From NCBI GenBank assembly GCA_964527215.1, contig CAZGNZ010000021.1:5511-69510 (forward strand): 64,000 nt of DNA, written 5' to 3'. Each line of letters starts with the position of its first letter. Positions within the stretch are counted from its first letter, which is position 1. The notes beneath the pieces are model-generated. The model saw only the letters and a list, made by a program, of their open reading frames with translations. It was not told the origin of the DNA and did not search any database. The position numbers were made by a program, and so were the translations under genes. This DNA comes from CAZGNZ01 sp964527215. Lineage in GTDB: Bacteria; Fidelibacterota; Marinisomatia; SCGC-AAA003-L08; JACNLC01. Positions 19,001-26,950 of the stretch are shown here, in pieces.

Positions 19001-22000
19001 CGGCAGCTGCGAATATCCTCAGGAACAGATCGTGAACCTGTACATCGGTGCAGTGGATCAAGGTGCCGGAACCATGGAAATCTGGATGAACAATCCGGGT
19101 CCGGCCCCCTGCGGCGGTTTCCAGTTTGACATCACCGGTCTGAATATCCTCAGTGCTACCGGCGGTTCAGCCATGGCCAACGGCTTTATGGTATCTGCCA
19201 GCGGCACCACCGTGATCGGCTTCTCCCTGACGGGTGCAACCATTCCCGTCGGCGATGAAGTTCTGACCATCGTCAGCTTTGATTCACCGGGTTCGGAAGC
19301 CTGCATATCCAACGGCGTCATTTCCGGTCCACCGGACGTGGGCGGTCTGCTGGTGACTGTGGGAGACTGTTACGAGTTTGACGTAATCATTTACGGCTGT
19401 ACCGATGAAGAAGCCTGTAACTACAACCCCGACGCCACCATGGATGACGGCAGCTGCGAATACTTCGTGGACTGTGAAGGCGTCTGCGGCGGTTCGGCCT
19501 TTATCGATGACTGCGGCGTCTGCTCCGGCGGCACCACCGGTCACGAAGCCAACAGCGATATTGATGAATGCGGTGTATGCTTCGGCAACAACGAGGACAT
19601 GGACTGTAACGGTGACTGTTTCGGTGAAGCGTTTGTGAACGAATGCGGCTGCGTGGGCGGCAATACCGGTCTGGCAGAAGATTTCTGTTACGGCTGTACC
19701 GATCCCGAAGCGCTGAACTACGATCCGAATGCCTTCATTGATGACGGCAGCTGCGAATATCCTCAGGAACAGATCGTGAACCTGTACATCGGTGCAGTGG
19801 ATCAAGGTGCCGGAACCATGGAAATCTGGATGAACAATCCGGGTCCGGCCCCCTGCGGCGGTTTCCAGTTTGACATCACCGGTCTGAATATCCTCAGTGC
19901 TACCGGCGGTTCAGCCATGGCCAACGGCTTTATGGTATCTGCCAGCGGCACCACCGTGATCGGCTTCTCCCTGACGGGTGCAACCATTCCCGTCGGCGAT
20001 GAAGTTCTGACCATCGTCAGCTTTGATTCACCGGGTTCGGAAGCCTGCATATCCAACGGCGTCATTTCCGGTCCACCGGACGTGGGCGGTCTGCTGGTGA
20101 CTGTGGGAGACTGTTACGAGTTTGACGTAATCATTTACGGCTGTACCGATGAAGAAGCCTGTAACTACAACCCCGACGCCACCATGGATGACGGCAGCTG
20201 CGAATACTTCGTGGACTGTGAAGGCGTCTGCGGCGGTTCGGCCTTTATCGATGACTGCGGCGTCTGCTCCGGCGGCACCACCGGTCACGAAGCCAACAGC
20301 GATATTGATGACTGCGGTGTATGCTTCGGCAACAACGAGGACATGGACTGTAACGGTGACTGTTTCGGTGAAGCGTTTGTGAACGAATGCGGCTGCGTGG
20401 GCGGCAATACCGGTCTGGCAGAAGATTTCTGTTACGGCTGTACCGATCCCGAAGCGCTGAACTACGATCCGAATGCCTTCATTGATGACGGCAGCTGCGA
20501 ATATCCTCAGGAACAGATCGTGAACCTGTACATCGGTGCAGTGGATCAAGGTGCCGGAACCATGGAAATCTGGATGAACAATCCGGGTCCGGCCCCCTGC
20601 GGCGGTTTCCAGTTTGACATCACCGGTCTGAATATCCTCAGTGCTACCGGCGGTTCAGCCATGGCCAACGGCTTTATGGTATCTGCCAGCGGCACCACCG
20701 TGATCGGCTTCTCCCTGACGGGTGCAACCATTCCCGTCGGCGATGAAGTTCTGACCATCGTCAGCTTTGATTCACCGGGTTCGGAAGCCTGCATATCCAA
20801 CGGCGTCATTTCCGGTCCACCGGACGTGGGCGGTCTGCTGGTGACTGTGGGAGACTGTTACGAGTTTGACGTAATCATTTACGGCTGTACCGATGAAGAA
20901 GCCTGTAACTACAACCCCGACGCCACCATGGATGACGGCAGCTGCGAATACTTCGTGGACTGTGAAGGCGTCTGCGGCGGTTCGGCCTTTATCGATGACT
21001 GCGGCGTCTGCTCCGGCGGCACCACCGGTCACGAAGCCAACAGCGATATTGATGAATGCGGTGTATGCTTCGGCAACAACGAGGACATGGACTGTAACGG
21101 TGACTGTTTCGGTGAAGCGTTTGTGAACGAATGCGGCTGCGTGGGCGGCAATACCGGTCTGGCAGAAGATTTCTGTTACGGCTGTACCGATCCCGAAGCG
21201 CTGAACTACGATCCGAATGCCTTCATTGATGACGGCAGCTGCGAATATCCTCAGGAACAGATCGTGAACCTGTACATCGGTGCAGTGGATCAAGGTGCCG
21301 GAACCATGGAAATCTGGATGAACAATCCGGGTCCGGCCCCCTGCGGCGGTTTCCAGTTTGACATCACCGGTCTGAATATCCTCAGTGCTACCGGCGGTTC
21401 AGCCATGGCCAACGGCTTTATGGTATCTGCCAGCGGCACCACCGTGATCGGCTTCTCCCTGACGGGTGCAACCATTCCCGTCGGCGATGAAGTTCTGACC
21501 ATCGTCAGCTTTGATTCACCGGGTTCGGAAGCCTGCATATCCAACGGCGTCATTTCCGGTCCACCGGACGTGGGCGGTCTGCTGGTGACTGTGGGAGACT
21601 GTTACGAGTTTGACGTAATCATTTACGGCTGTACCGATGAAGAAGCCTGTAACTACAACCCCGACGCCACCATGGATGACGGCAGCTGCGAATACTTCGT
21701 GGACTGTGAAGGCGTCTGCGGCGGTTCGGCCTTTATCGATGACTGCGGCGTCTGCTCCGGCGGCACCACCGGTCACGAAGCCAACAGCGATATTGATGAA
21801 TGCGGTGTATGCTTCGGCAACAACGAGGACATGGACTGTAACGGTGACTGTTTCGGTGAAGCATTCATAGACAACTGCGGCATTTGCTCTGGCGGAAATA
21901 CAGGTCATGAAGCCGACAGTGACATTGATGACTGCGGTGTATGCTTCGGCAACAACGAGGACATGGACTGTAACGGTGACTGCTTCGGCGATGCATTCAT

Positions 22001-24869
22001 TAATGACTGCGGATGTGTCGGCGGCAACACCGGTTTGGATCCGGACTACTGCTTCGGCTGTACCGATCCCGAGGCTCTGAACTATGATCCGGATGCCTTC
22101 ATTGATGACGGCAGCTGTGAATATCCTCCCCAGATTGTTGAATTGGATTTTGGATATTATGACCAGTTCACCGGATTTATGGAAATTGTGTACAACAACC
22201 CCGGTCCGGCAGCAATTGGCGGATTCCAGTTTGACATCACCGGAATTAATATCGTCAGCGTCTCCGGCGGAATGGCTGCAGAATATGGATTTATGACATC
22301 CGCCAGTGGCTCGACCGTTATCGGTTTCTCCCTGAGCGGAGCCACCATTCCGGTTGGAACAGGTGTTCTGACAGATGTCTATTTCACGGATCCAGGCGAA
22401 TTCGCTTGCTTTGATAACGCCATTATTTCCGGTCCGGCTGATGTTGGTGAATTGGGTGTAGTAACAGGGGACTGTATCCCGTTTGAAGTCATTATCTACG
22501 GATGTACAGATGATATGGCCTGTAACTATGATCCCGAAGCCACAGACGATGACGGATCTTGTATCTATCCCGAAGGCTGCAACGACTGGTGTCCCGGTGA
22601 TCCCGGTCAGCCTGAAATCGAAGACTGCTGGGGTGAATGCGGAGGAACTGCATTTATTGATGACTGCGGCGAATGCGTCGGCGGTTCAACCGGTATGGAA
22701 GAGAACTGGGCCATGGATTGTAACGGTGACTGCTTCGGAGATGCGTTTGTGAACGACTGCGGATGTGTCGGCGGGAATACCGGTTTGGATCCGGAGTACT
22801 GCTACGGCTGTACCGATCCGGAAGCATCCAACTACGATCCGGAAGCTTTCATTGACGACGGCTCATGTTACTATATGCCGGATGAATTTGCGTTTAACCA
22901 GTCCACACAGCAGGCATTCTACTTTGTTTTCAATGCCACCATTGCAGATATTGAACTGGAAAGCACTGACTGGATAGGGGCCTTCAAGGATGATATCTGT
23001 GTGGGTGCTACGGTGTATGATGTGTCAGGAAACACAACCGTTCCAGCCATGGGTGACAGCGGAGCTGAAGAAACAGAGGGCTATATGCTCACCGGTGATA
23101 TTCCGGAATTTGTGATTTATGATGCCTCGGAAGATGCATTCTATGATGCTCAGGTAGTTCCATTGGGTGACCTGACATGGTCGAATCTTGCCCTGCTGAA
23201 CATTGAACTGCTCTTCGTTGAAATGGACTGTGCCGGTGTTGTCGGCGGCAGTGCATTCCTCGATGACTGCGGTCAGTGTGTCGGCGGTACTACAGGAGCT
23301 GAAGAAAACTGGGCGATGGACTGTGCCGGAGACTGTTTCGGCGGAGCTGTCATTGACGATTGCGGTGAATGTGTTCTCGGTTCTACCGGACTGGCCTACA
23401 ACTATGCACAGGATGACTGCGGTGTGTGCTTTGGCAATAATGAAGACATGGACTGTTACGGAGAATGCTTCGGAACAGCCTTCATTGATGCCTGCGGCGA
23501 ATGCGTCGGCGGTTCCACCGGAATGGAGGAACTGTGGGCGATGGACTGTGCCGGAGTCTGTTTCGGTGAAGCGTACATGAATGAATGCGGATGTGTTGGT
23601 GGAACAACCGGACTGGAAGCGGACTTTTGCTACGGCTGCACCAACCCCGATGCTGTCAACTATGATCCTGAAGCAACTATTGATGATGGTTCATGTATCC
23701 TGACTATCACTCAGACGCTGGATCTCCACGACGGTGCAAATCTGGTCAGTTTCTACATTTCATTTGATGATCCCAATATTGCCACGGTATTTGCTGACCT
23801 GGCCGGCGACCTGACCGGTATCATAGGTGAAGGCGTGGCGGCTCAGCCGCATCCGCTCTTCCCGGATCAGTGGATCGGTTCTCTCTCTGAGATTGAATTG
23901 ACCAGCGGTTACTGGCTCACTATGGATGTGGACCGTATGCTGGAATCTGAAGGATATCCCATCGATCCCGGTCTGGTTTATGATCTCCACTCGGGGGCAA
24001 ACCTCATGTCCTACATCTTTGCCGAATCTCAGGGACTGACAGATGCCGTTCCTACTGAGATCATGGATCATTTCACCGGCTGGATCGGCGAAGGCCTTGC
24101 TGCTCAGCCGCATCCGCTCTTCCCGGGACAGTGGATTGGTTCTCTGACCCAGTTTGAAGGCGGTGCCGGTTACTGGGGCATGACCGATCAGGATATGGCA
24201 TTCAACTGGAACGATCCCGCACTCAGTCGGTCAACCGGCATGATGGAAGAACCGGCTGTTCCTGCTGAACTGGATTATATCCAATCGACCGGACAGGCGT
24301 TCTACTTCATCGGCAGTGTTGATGCGGATGGTTTTGAACCCACCAGTCAGGACTGGCTCGTAGCCTTCAACAACGGCATTATTGTCGGTGCCCGTCAGTG
24401 GAATGGTGAATACACCGATATCCCGGCCATGGGCAGCGACGGTACTCTGCGGACTTCCGGATATCTCCACGAAGGTGATGTACCGCAGTTCAAGCTGTAC
24501 AACAGTGTTACCGGTGAATTGACGGATCTGCAGGGCGATGTTCCGGCCTGGTCCGACAACACCATCTTCAACGTGACCAGCCTGGAAGCTGTACCGGCCA
24601 TTCCCGAGGGATTCGTACTCTACAATGCCTATCCCAATCCGTTCAATCCAAGCACCAGCATTTCCTACTCCATCTCCGTACCGGCAGATGTGCAGGTAGG
24701 CGTCTTTGACATGCTGGGGCGTCAGGTGGCGGAACTGGTGAACGAACATCAGGAATCCGGTCTGTATCAGGTAGACTGGAATGCCGGCGATATGGCCAGC
24801 GGCATCTACTTCGTGAAATTCGTCAGCGGCAATACTGTGAAAACGCAGAAGCTGATGCTGGTGAAATAA
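16080..24869 (+). CDS. Giant secreted multi-cohesin-like, Cys-rich repeat protein with type IX sorting tail
   Basis: The 2929-residue protein starts behind an AGGAG ribosome site and has a signal peptide ending TAQ (about residue 24). It contains nine cohesin-like modules of about 110 residues (GFQFDITG...GTTVIGFSLTGATIPVGDEVLTI pattern). The first (25-135) and last (from about 2019) are divergent, and the seven between them start every 248 residues from about 240. Between modules lie Cys-rich segments: CTDxxAxNYxPxAxxDDGSC units and DCGVCSGG, DCNGDCFG and CGCVGGNTG units. The C-terminal part has two QAFYF/DW(I/L)xAF modules (about 2270 and 2731), a duplicated DGANLVSF/HSGANLMSY module (2544-2715), and a YPNPFNPSTS sorting tail (2847-2929) ending KLMLVK. 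No dockerin is seen. Likely role: a surface-anchored scaffold or adhesin. Nothing enzymatic is recognised. Confidence 0.9.
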   Translation: MKSTKAILLLMFSLTLFTGILTAQTATLSFGNLDEGAGTVEILMDADQPVAGFQFSISGMNITGASGGSAAAYGMFVSTSGTTLLGFSLTGASIPAGSDILTIVSFDSLTDTEQCLSEPVISGVGGVPFTVDLGPCLGGSSDIPGCTDEMACNYDPEATVDDGSCEYFVDCEGVCGGSAFIDDCGVCSGGTTGHEANSDMDDCGVCFGSNDCFGCTDPSATNYDPDATIDDGSCMYDDQIVNLYIGAVDEGAGTMEIWMNNPGPAPCGGFQFDITGLNILSATGGSAMANGFMVSASGTTVIGFSLTGATIPVGDEVLTIVSFDSPGSEACISNGVISGPPDVGGLLVTVGDCYEFDVIIYGCTDEEACNYNPDATMDDGSCEYFVDCEGVCGGSAFIDDCGVCSGGTTGHEANSDMDDCGVCFGNNEDMDCNGDCFGEAFVNECGCVGGNTGLAEDFCYGCTDPEALNYDPNAFIDDGSCEYPQEQIVNLYIGAVDQGAGTMEIWMNNPGPAPCGGFQFDITGLNILSATGGSAMANGFMVSASGTTVIGFSLTGATIPVGDEVLTIVSFDSPGSEACISNGVISGPPDVGGLLVTVGDCYEFDVIIYGCTDEEACNYNPDATMDDGSCEYFVDCEGVCGGSAFIDDCGVCSGGTTGHEANSDMDECGVCFGNNEDMDCNGDCFGEAFVNECGCVGGNTGLAEDFCYGCTDPEALNYDPNAFIDDGSCEYPQEQIVNLYIGAVDQGAGTMEIWMNNPGPAPCGGFQFDITGLNILSATGGSAMANGFMVSASGTTVIGFSLTGATIPVGDEVLTIVSFDSPGSEACISNGVISGPPDVGGLLVTVGDCYEFDVIIYGCTDEEACNYNPDATMDDGSCEYFVDCEGVCGGSAFIDDCGVCSGGTTGHEANSDIDECGVCFGNNEDMDCNGDCFGEAFVNECGCVGGNTGLAEDFCYGCTDPEALNYDPNAFIDDGSCEYPQEQIVNLYIGAVDQGAGTMEIWMNNPGPAPCGGFQFDITGLNILSATGGSAMANGFMVSASGTTVIGFSLTGATIPVGDEVLTIVSFDSPGSEACISNGVISGPPDVGGLLVTVGDCYEFDVIIYGCTDEEACNYNPDATMDDGSCEYFVDCEGVCGGSAFIDDCGVCSGGTTGHEANSDIDECGVCFGNNEDMDCNGDCFGEAFVNECGCVGGNTGLAEDFCYGCTDPEALNYDPNAFIDDGSCEYPQEQIVNLYIGAVDQGAGTMEIWMNNPGPAPCGGFQFDITGLNILSATGGSAMANGFMVSASGTTVIGFSLTGATIPVGDEVLTIVSFDSPGSEACISNGVISGPPDVGGLLVTVGDCYEFDVIIYGCTDEEACNYNPDATMDDGSCEYFVDCEGVCGGSAFIDDCGVCSGGTTGHEANSDIDDCGVCFGNNEDMDCNGDCFGEAFVNECGCVGGNTGLAEDFCYGCTDPEALNYDPNAFIDDGSCEYPQEQIVNLYIGAVDQGAGTMEIWMNNPGPAPCGGFQFDITGLNILSATGGSAMANGFMVSASGTTVIGFSLTGATIPVGDEVLTIVSFDSPGSEACISNGVISGPPDVGGLLVTVGDCYEFDVIIYGCTDEEACNYNPDATMDDGSCEYFVDCEGVCGGSAFIDDCGVCSGGTTGHEANSDIDECGVCFGNNEDMDCNGDCFGEAFVNECGCVGGNTGLAEDFCYGCTDPEALNYDPNAFIDDGSCEYPQEQIVNLYIGAVDQGAGTMEIWMNNPGPAPCGGFQFDITGLNILSATGGSAMANGFMVSASGTTVIGFSLTGATIPVGDEVLTIVSFDSPGSEACISNGVISGPPDVGGLLVTVGDCYEFDVIIYGCTDEEACNYNPDATMDDGSCEYFVDCEGVCGGSAFIDDCGVCSGGTTGHEANSDIDECGVCFGNNEDMDCNGDCFGEAFIDNCGICSGGNTGHEADSDIDDCGVCFGNNEDMDCNGDCFGDAFINDCGCVGGNTGLDPDYCFGCTDPEALNYDPDAFIDDGSCEYPPQIVELDFGYYDQFTGFMEIVYNNPGPAAIGGFQFDITGINIVSVSGGMAAEYGFMTSASGSTVIGFSLSGATIPVGTGVLTDVYFTDPGEFACFDNAIISGPADVGELGVVTGDCIPFEVIIYGCTDDMACNYDPEATDDDGSCIYPEGCNDWCPGDPGQPEIEDCWGECGGTAFIDDCGECVGGSTGMEENWAMDCNGDCFGDAFVNDCGCVGGNTGLDPEYCYGCTDPEASNYDPEAFIDDGSCYYMPDEFAFNQSTQQAFYFVFNATIADIELESTDWIGAFKDDICVGATVYDVSGNTTVPAMGDSGAEETEGYMLTGDIPEFVIYDASEDAFYDAQVVPLGDLTWSNLALLNIELLFVEMDCAGVVGGSAFLDDCGQCVGGTTGAEENWAMDCAGDCFGGAVIDDCGECVLGSTGLAYNYAQDDCGVCFGNNEDMDCYGECFGTAFIDACGECVGGSTGMEELWAMDCAGVCFGEAYMNECGCVGGTTGLEADFCYGCTNPDAVNYDPEATIDDGSCILTITQTLDLHDGANLVSFYISFDDPNIATVFADLAGDLTGIIGEGVAAQPHPLFPDQWIGSLSEIELTSGYWLTMDVDRMLESEGYPIDPGLVYDLHSGANLMSYIFAESQGLTDAVPTEIMDHFTGWIGEGLAAQPHPLFPGQWIGSLTQFEGGAGYWGMTDQDMAFNWNDPALSRSTGMMEEPAVPAELDYIQSTGQAFYFIGSVDADGFEPTSQDWLVAFNNGIIVGARQWNGEYTDIPAMGSDGTLRTSGYLHEGDVPQFKLYNSVTGELTDLQGDVPAWSDNTIFNVTSLEAVPAIPEGFVLYNAYPNPFNPSTSISYSISVPADVQVGVFDMLGRQVAELVNEHQESGLYQVDWNAGDMASGIYFVKFVSGNTVKTQKLMLVK
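16796..21860 (+). repeat. Tandem array of 744-bp coding repeats (about 6.8 copies)
   Basis: Seven copies begin near 16796, 17540, 18284, 19028, 19772, 20516 and 21260. By eye they differ at only a few positions, for example GACATGGATGAC versus GATATTGATGAA. The first copy also differs at its 5' end, and the last loses identity near 21860. Each unit encodes one cohesin-like module plus its Cys-rich linker. The near identity implies recent unequal exchange or gene conversion, and copy number may vary or be wrong in an assembly. Confidence 0.97.
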
Positions 24870-24887
24870 ACCTCATTTTTATCCTGC

Positions 24888-24922
24888 GAGAAAGGGCGGT
24901 TATCCGCCCTTTCTCATTTCCG
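24888..24922 (+). terminator. Rho-independent terminator after the giant gene
   Basis: GAGAAAGGGCGG pairs perfectly with CCGCCCTTTCTC around a four-base loop, 18 bases after the stop. The following sequence is moderately T-rich. Confidence 0.88.
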
Positions 24923-25033
24923 GACCTGTTTAAAAATTAATGGATAAATACGCCTATAAATGTCGTATATTAGTCGGCCGGAATGCAGCCACTGTACATT
25001 CCGGGTAAAGCGGCTATGGGAAGGAATCTACCG

Positions 25034-25951
25034 GTGAAAAAAACAGCCTCGGGCAGAAAAATCCTCAGCAGCATTGTGGAATCCATTCTGGAAAGCTATG
25101 CACAGACCGGCGGTGTGAATCATAGTGACGGAGCCAACCTTCCGTCCCGGGAACATATTGTGGATATTCTGGAGCAGCTTCGAAAGCTGATCTTTCCCGG
25201 ATACTACGATCACAGGGCAGTGGACGAGTCCATTCTGCCATACACCACAGGTGAACGGGTGGTCTGGCTGTATAAGCATCTTAGTGAAGAAATTCTGAAA
25301 TGTCTCTGCTACGAATGCGATTCCTCAGAGAACTGCCGGGATTTCAACCACTGCCAAAAGCAGGCGGACCAGCTGTCAGAAGCGCTGCTCAATGCCATTC
25401 CCGAACTTCGGAGTCAGCTGAAACTGGATGTACAGGCCGCGCTGGAGGGCGATCCCGCGGCAGTGGATGCGGATGAGGTCATAATGGCTTATCCCAGCGT
25501 TACAGCCATAACCGTCCATAGAATTGCCCATTTTCTCCACCAGCAGAAGGTACCGCTGCTGCCCAGAATCATGAGCGAATATATTCACCGTCAAACAGGC
25601 ATTGACATCCATCCGGGAGCCACAATCGGGGAATCGTTTTTTATTGATCACGGAACCGGGGTTGTGATTGGCGAAACCACTGTCATAGGAAGCCATGTCA
25701 AGCTGTATCAGGGCGTTACACTGGGGGCACTGAGTGTGGAACGTACCCTTCGAGGTTCGCGCAGACACCCGACGATTGAGGATGATGTCACCATCTATGC
25801 CGGCGCCACAATCCTGGGTGGAGAAACCGTCATCGGCCGGGGCAGCACCATCGGAGGCAATGTCTGGATCATTGAATCTGTCCCGCCGAACACAAAAATA
25901 TATAATCGACCCGATGAGAAAAAAACTGAATATCATCTCAATCATGATTAG
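25034..25951 (+). CDS. cysE: Serine O-acetyltransferase CysE
   Basis: The C-terminal third is a left-handed hexapeptide-repeat helix with the SAT signature: HPGATIGESFFIDHGTG, then VVIGETTVIG, VKLYQGVTLGA, and HPTIEDDVTIYAGATILGG. The protein acetylates serine with acetyl-CoA, the first step of cysteine synthesis. The long N-terminal helical domain makes it resemble the approximately 300-residue plant/EpsC-type enzymes. I chose GTG at 25034 because AAGGA lies eight bases upstream. An in-frame ATG at 24983 (322 residues) is the alternative and would be nearly leaderless. The cysK gene follows 43 bases later, giving a two-gene cysteine operon. Confidence 0.93.
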   Translation: MKKTASGRKILSSIVESILESYAQTGGVNHSDGANLPSREHIVDILEQLRKLIFPGYYDHRAVDESILPYTTGERVVWLYKHLSEEILKCLCYECDSSENCRDFNHCQKQADQLSEALLNAIPELRSQLKLDVQAALEGDPAAVDADEVIMAYPSVTAITVHRIAHFLHQQKVPLLPRIMSEYIHRQTGIDIHPGATIGESFFIDHGTGVVIGETTVIGSHVKLYQGVTLGALSVERTLRGSRRHPTIEDDVTIYAGATILGGETVIGRGSTIGGNVWIIESVPPNTKIYNRPDEKKTEYHLNHD

Positions 25952-25994
25952 AGGTGTGGCGGAATGGGTTAACTGAAAGGGACAATGCGCGTTT

Positions 25995-26927
25995 ATGAGA
26001 ATTGCTGAAGATATCACCAGACTGATTGGGAACACGCCACTGGTTTTCCTGAACCGCGTAACCTCCGACTGTCTGGCACGGGTGGCTGCCAAACTGGAAT
26101 TTTTCAATCCCTGCGGCAGTGTAAAAGACCGGGTGGGTGTCAATATGATTACCGAGGCCGAGAATGCCGGTCACGTCCATCCCGGAACAGTTGTTGTTGA
26201 ACCAACCAGCGGCAATACCGGTATAGGGCTTGCCTTCACATGCGCGGCGCGGGGATACCGGCTGATCCTGACCATGCCGGATACGATGAGCATCGAACGT
26301 CGCCGACTACTGACCGCCCTAGGTGCTGAACTGGTGCTGACACCCGGGTCCGAGGGAATGAAAGGAGCGATTCAAAAAGCAGAAGAAATTGCCGCAGATT
26401 TACCGAATACGTATATCCCCATGCAGTTTGCAAATCCAGCCAATCCGGGTATACATCGTGAAACCACTGCTTTTGAGATCTGGAACGATACTGACGGTAA
26501 GGCTGATATTTTGGTTGCAGGTGTTGGTACGGGAGGATCTATCACAGGGATAGCTGAAATGATCAAGTCCCGAAATCCCAATTTTCAGGCAGTGGCTGTT
26601 GAACCGGAGGAATCACAAGTGCTTTCCGGCGGACAACCCGGACCGCATCGGATCATGGGAATCGGTGCCGGTTTCATTCCCGAAATTCTGAATCTTGATG
26701 TGATTGATGACATCATCAAGGTTTCAGCAGATGATGCCATGAAAATGGCCCGCAGAATGGCCAAAGAAGAAGGAATCCTGTGCGGTATCAGCTGCGGTGC
26801 TGCAGTGGCTGCAGCGGTTAGACTGGGGAAACGGGAAGAAAATGCCGGAAAGCTGATTGTCACAATTCTGCCGGATACCGGGGAACGGTATCTCTCAACT
26901 GAGCTGTTCAGTGATCTGGAAAGCTGA
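25995..26927 (+). CDS. cysK: Cysteine synthase (O-acetylserine sulfhydrylase), PLP enzyme
   Basis: The 310-residue protein has IGNTPLV near the N-terminus, the PLP lysine in GSVKDR (K44), the substrate-binding PTSGNTGIGLA loop, the phosphate-binding GVGTGGSITG loop, and DTGERYLST at the C-terminus. All are standard for the CysK/CysM fold. It joins O-acetylserine and sulfide to make cysteine. Its position directly after cysE supports CysK over cystathionine beta-synthase. The pair follows immediately on a gene for a protein with hundreds of Cys, which may be chance. Confidence 0.96.
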   Translation: MRIAEDITRLIGNTPLVFLNRVTSDCLARVAAKLEFFNPCGSVKDRVGVNMITEAENAGHVHPGTVVVEPTSGNTGIGLAFTCAARGYRLILTMPDTMSIERRRLLTALGAELVLTPGSEGMKGAIQKAEEIAADLPNTYIPMQFANPANPGIHRETTAFEIWNDTDGKADILVAGVGTGGSITGIAEMIKSRNPNFQAVAVEPEESQVLSGGQPGPHRIMGIGAGFIPEILNLDVIDDIIKVSADDAMKMARRMAKEEGILCGISCGAAVAAAVRLGKREENAGKLIVTILPDTGERYLSTELFSDLES

Positions 26928-26950
26928 ATTTCAAATCGGCTGAAACAGAC

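Noticed and set aside
16796..21860. CRISPR-like or satellite interpretation of the repeats
   Set aside because: The unit is 744 bases long, fully coding in one frame and without variable spacers.
16745..21908. Regular series of minus-strand frames (87 and 173 codons) and plus-strand 77-codon frames, repeated every 744 bases
   Set aside because: They are mirror frames of the tandem repeat in the giant gene; their regularity only reflects the repeat, and they lack starts with ribosome sites.
25950..25972. tRNA-Leu-like 5' sequence (AGGTGTGGCGGAATGGG) between cysE and cysK
   Set aside because: Only the first ~20 bases resemble a tRNA; no anticodon stem, T arm or acceptor partner follows in the 43-base gap.
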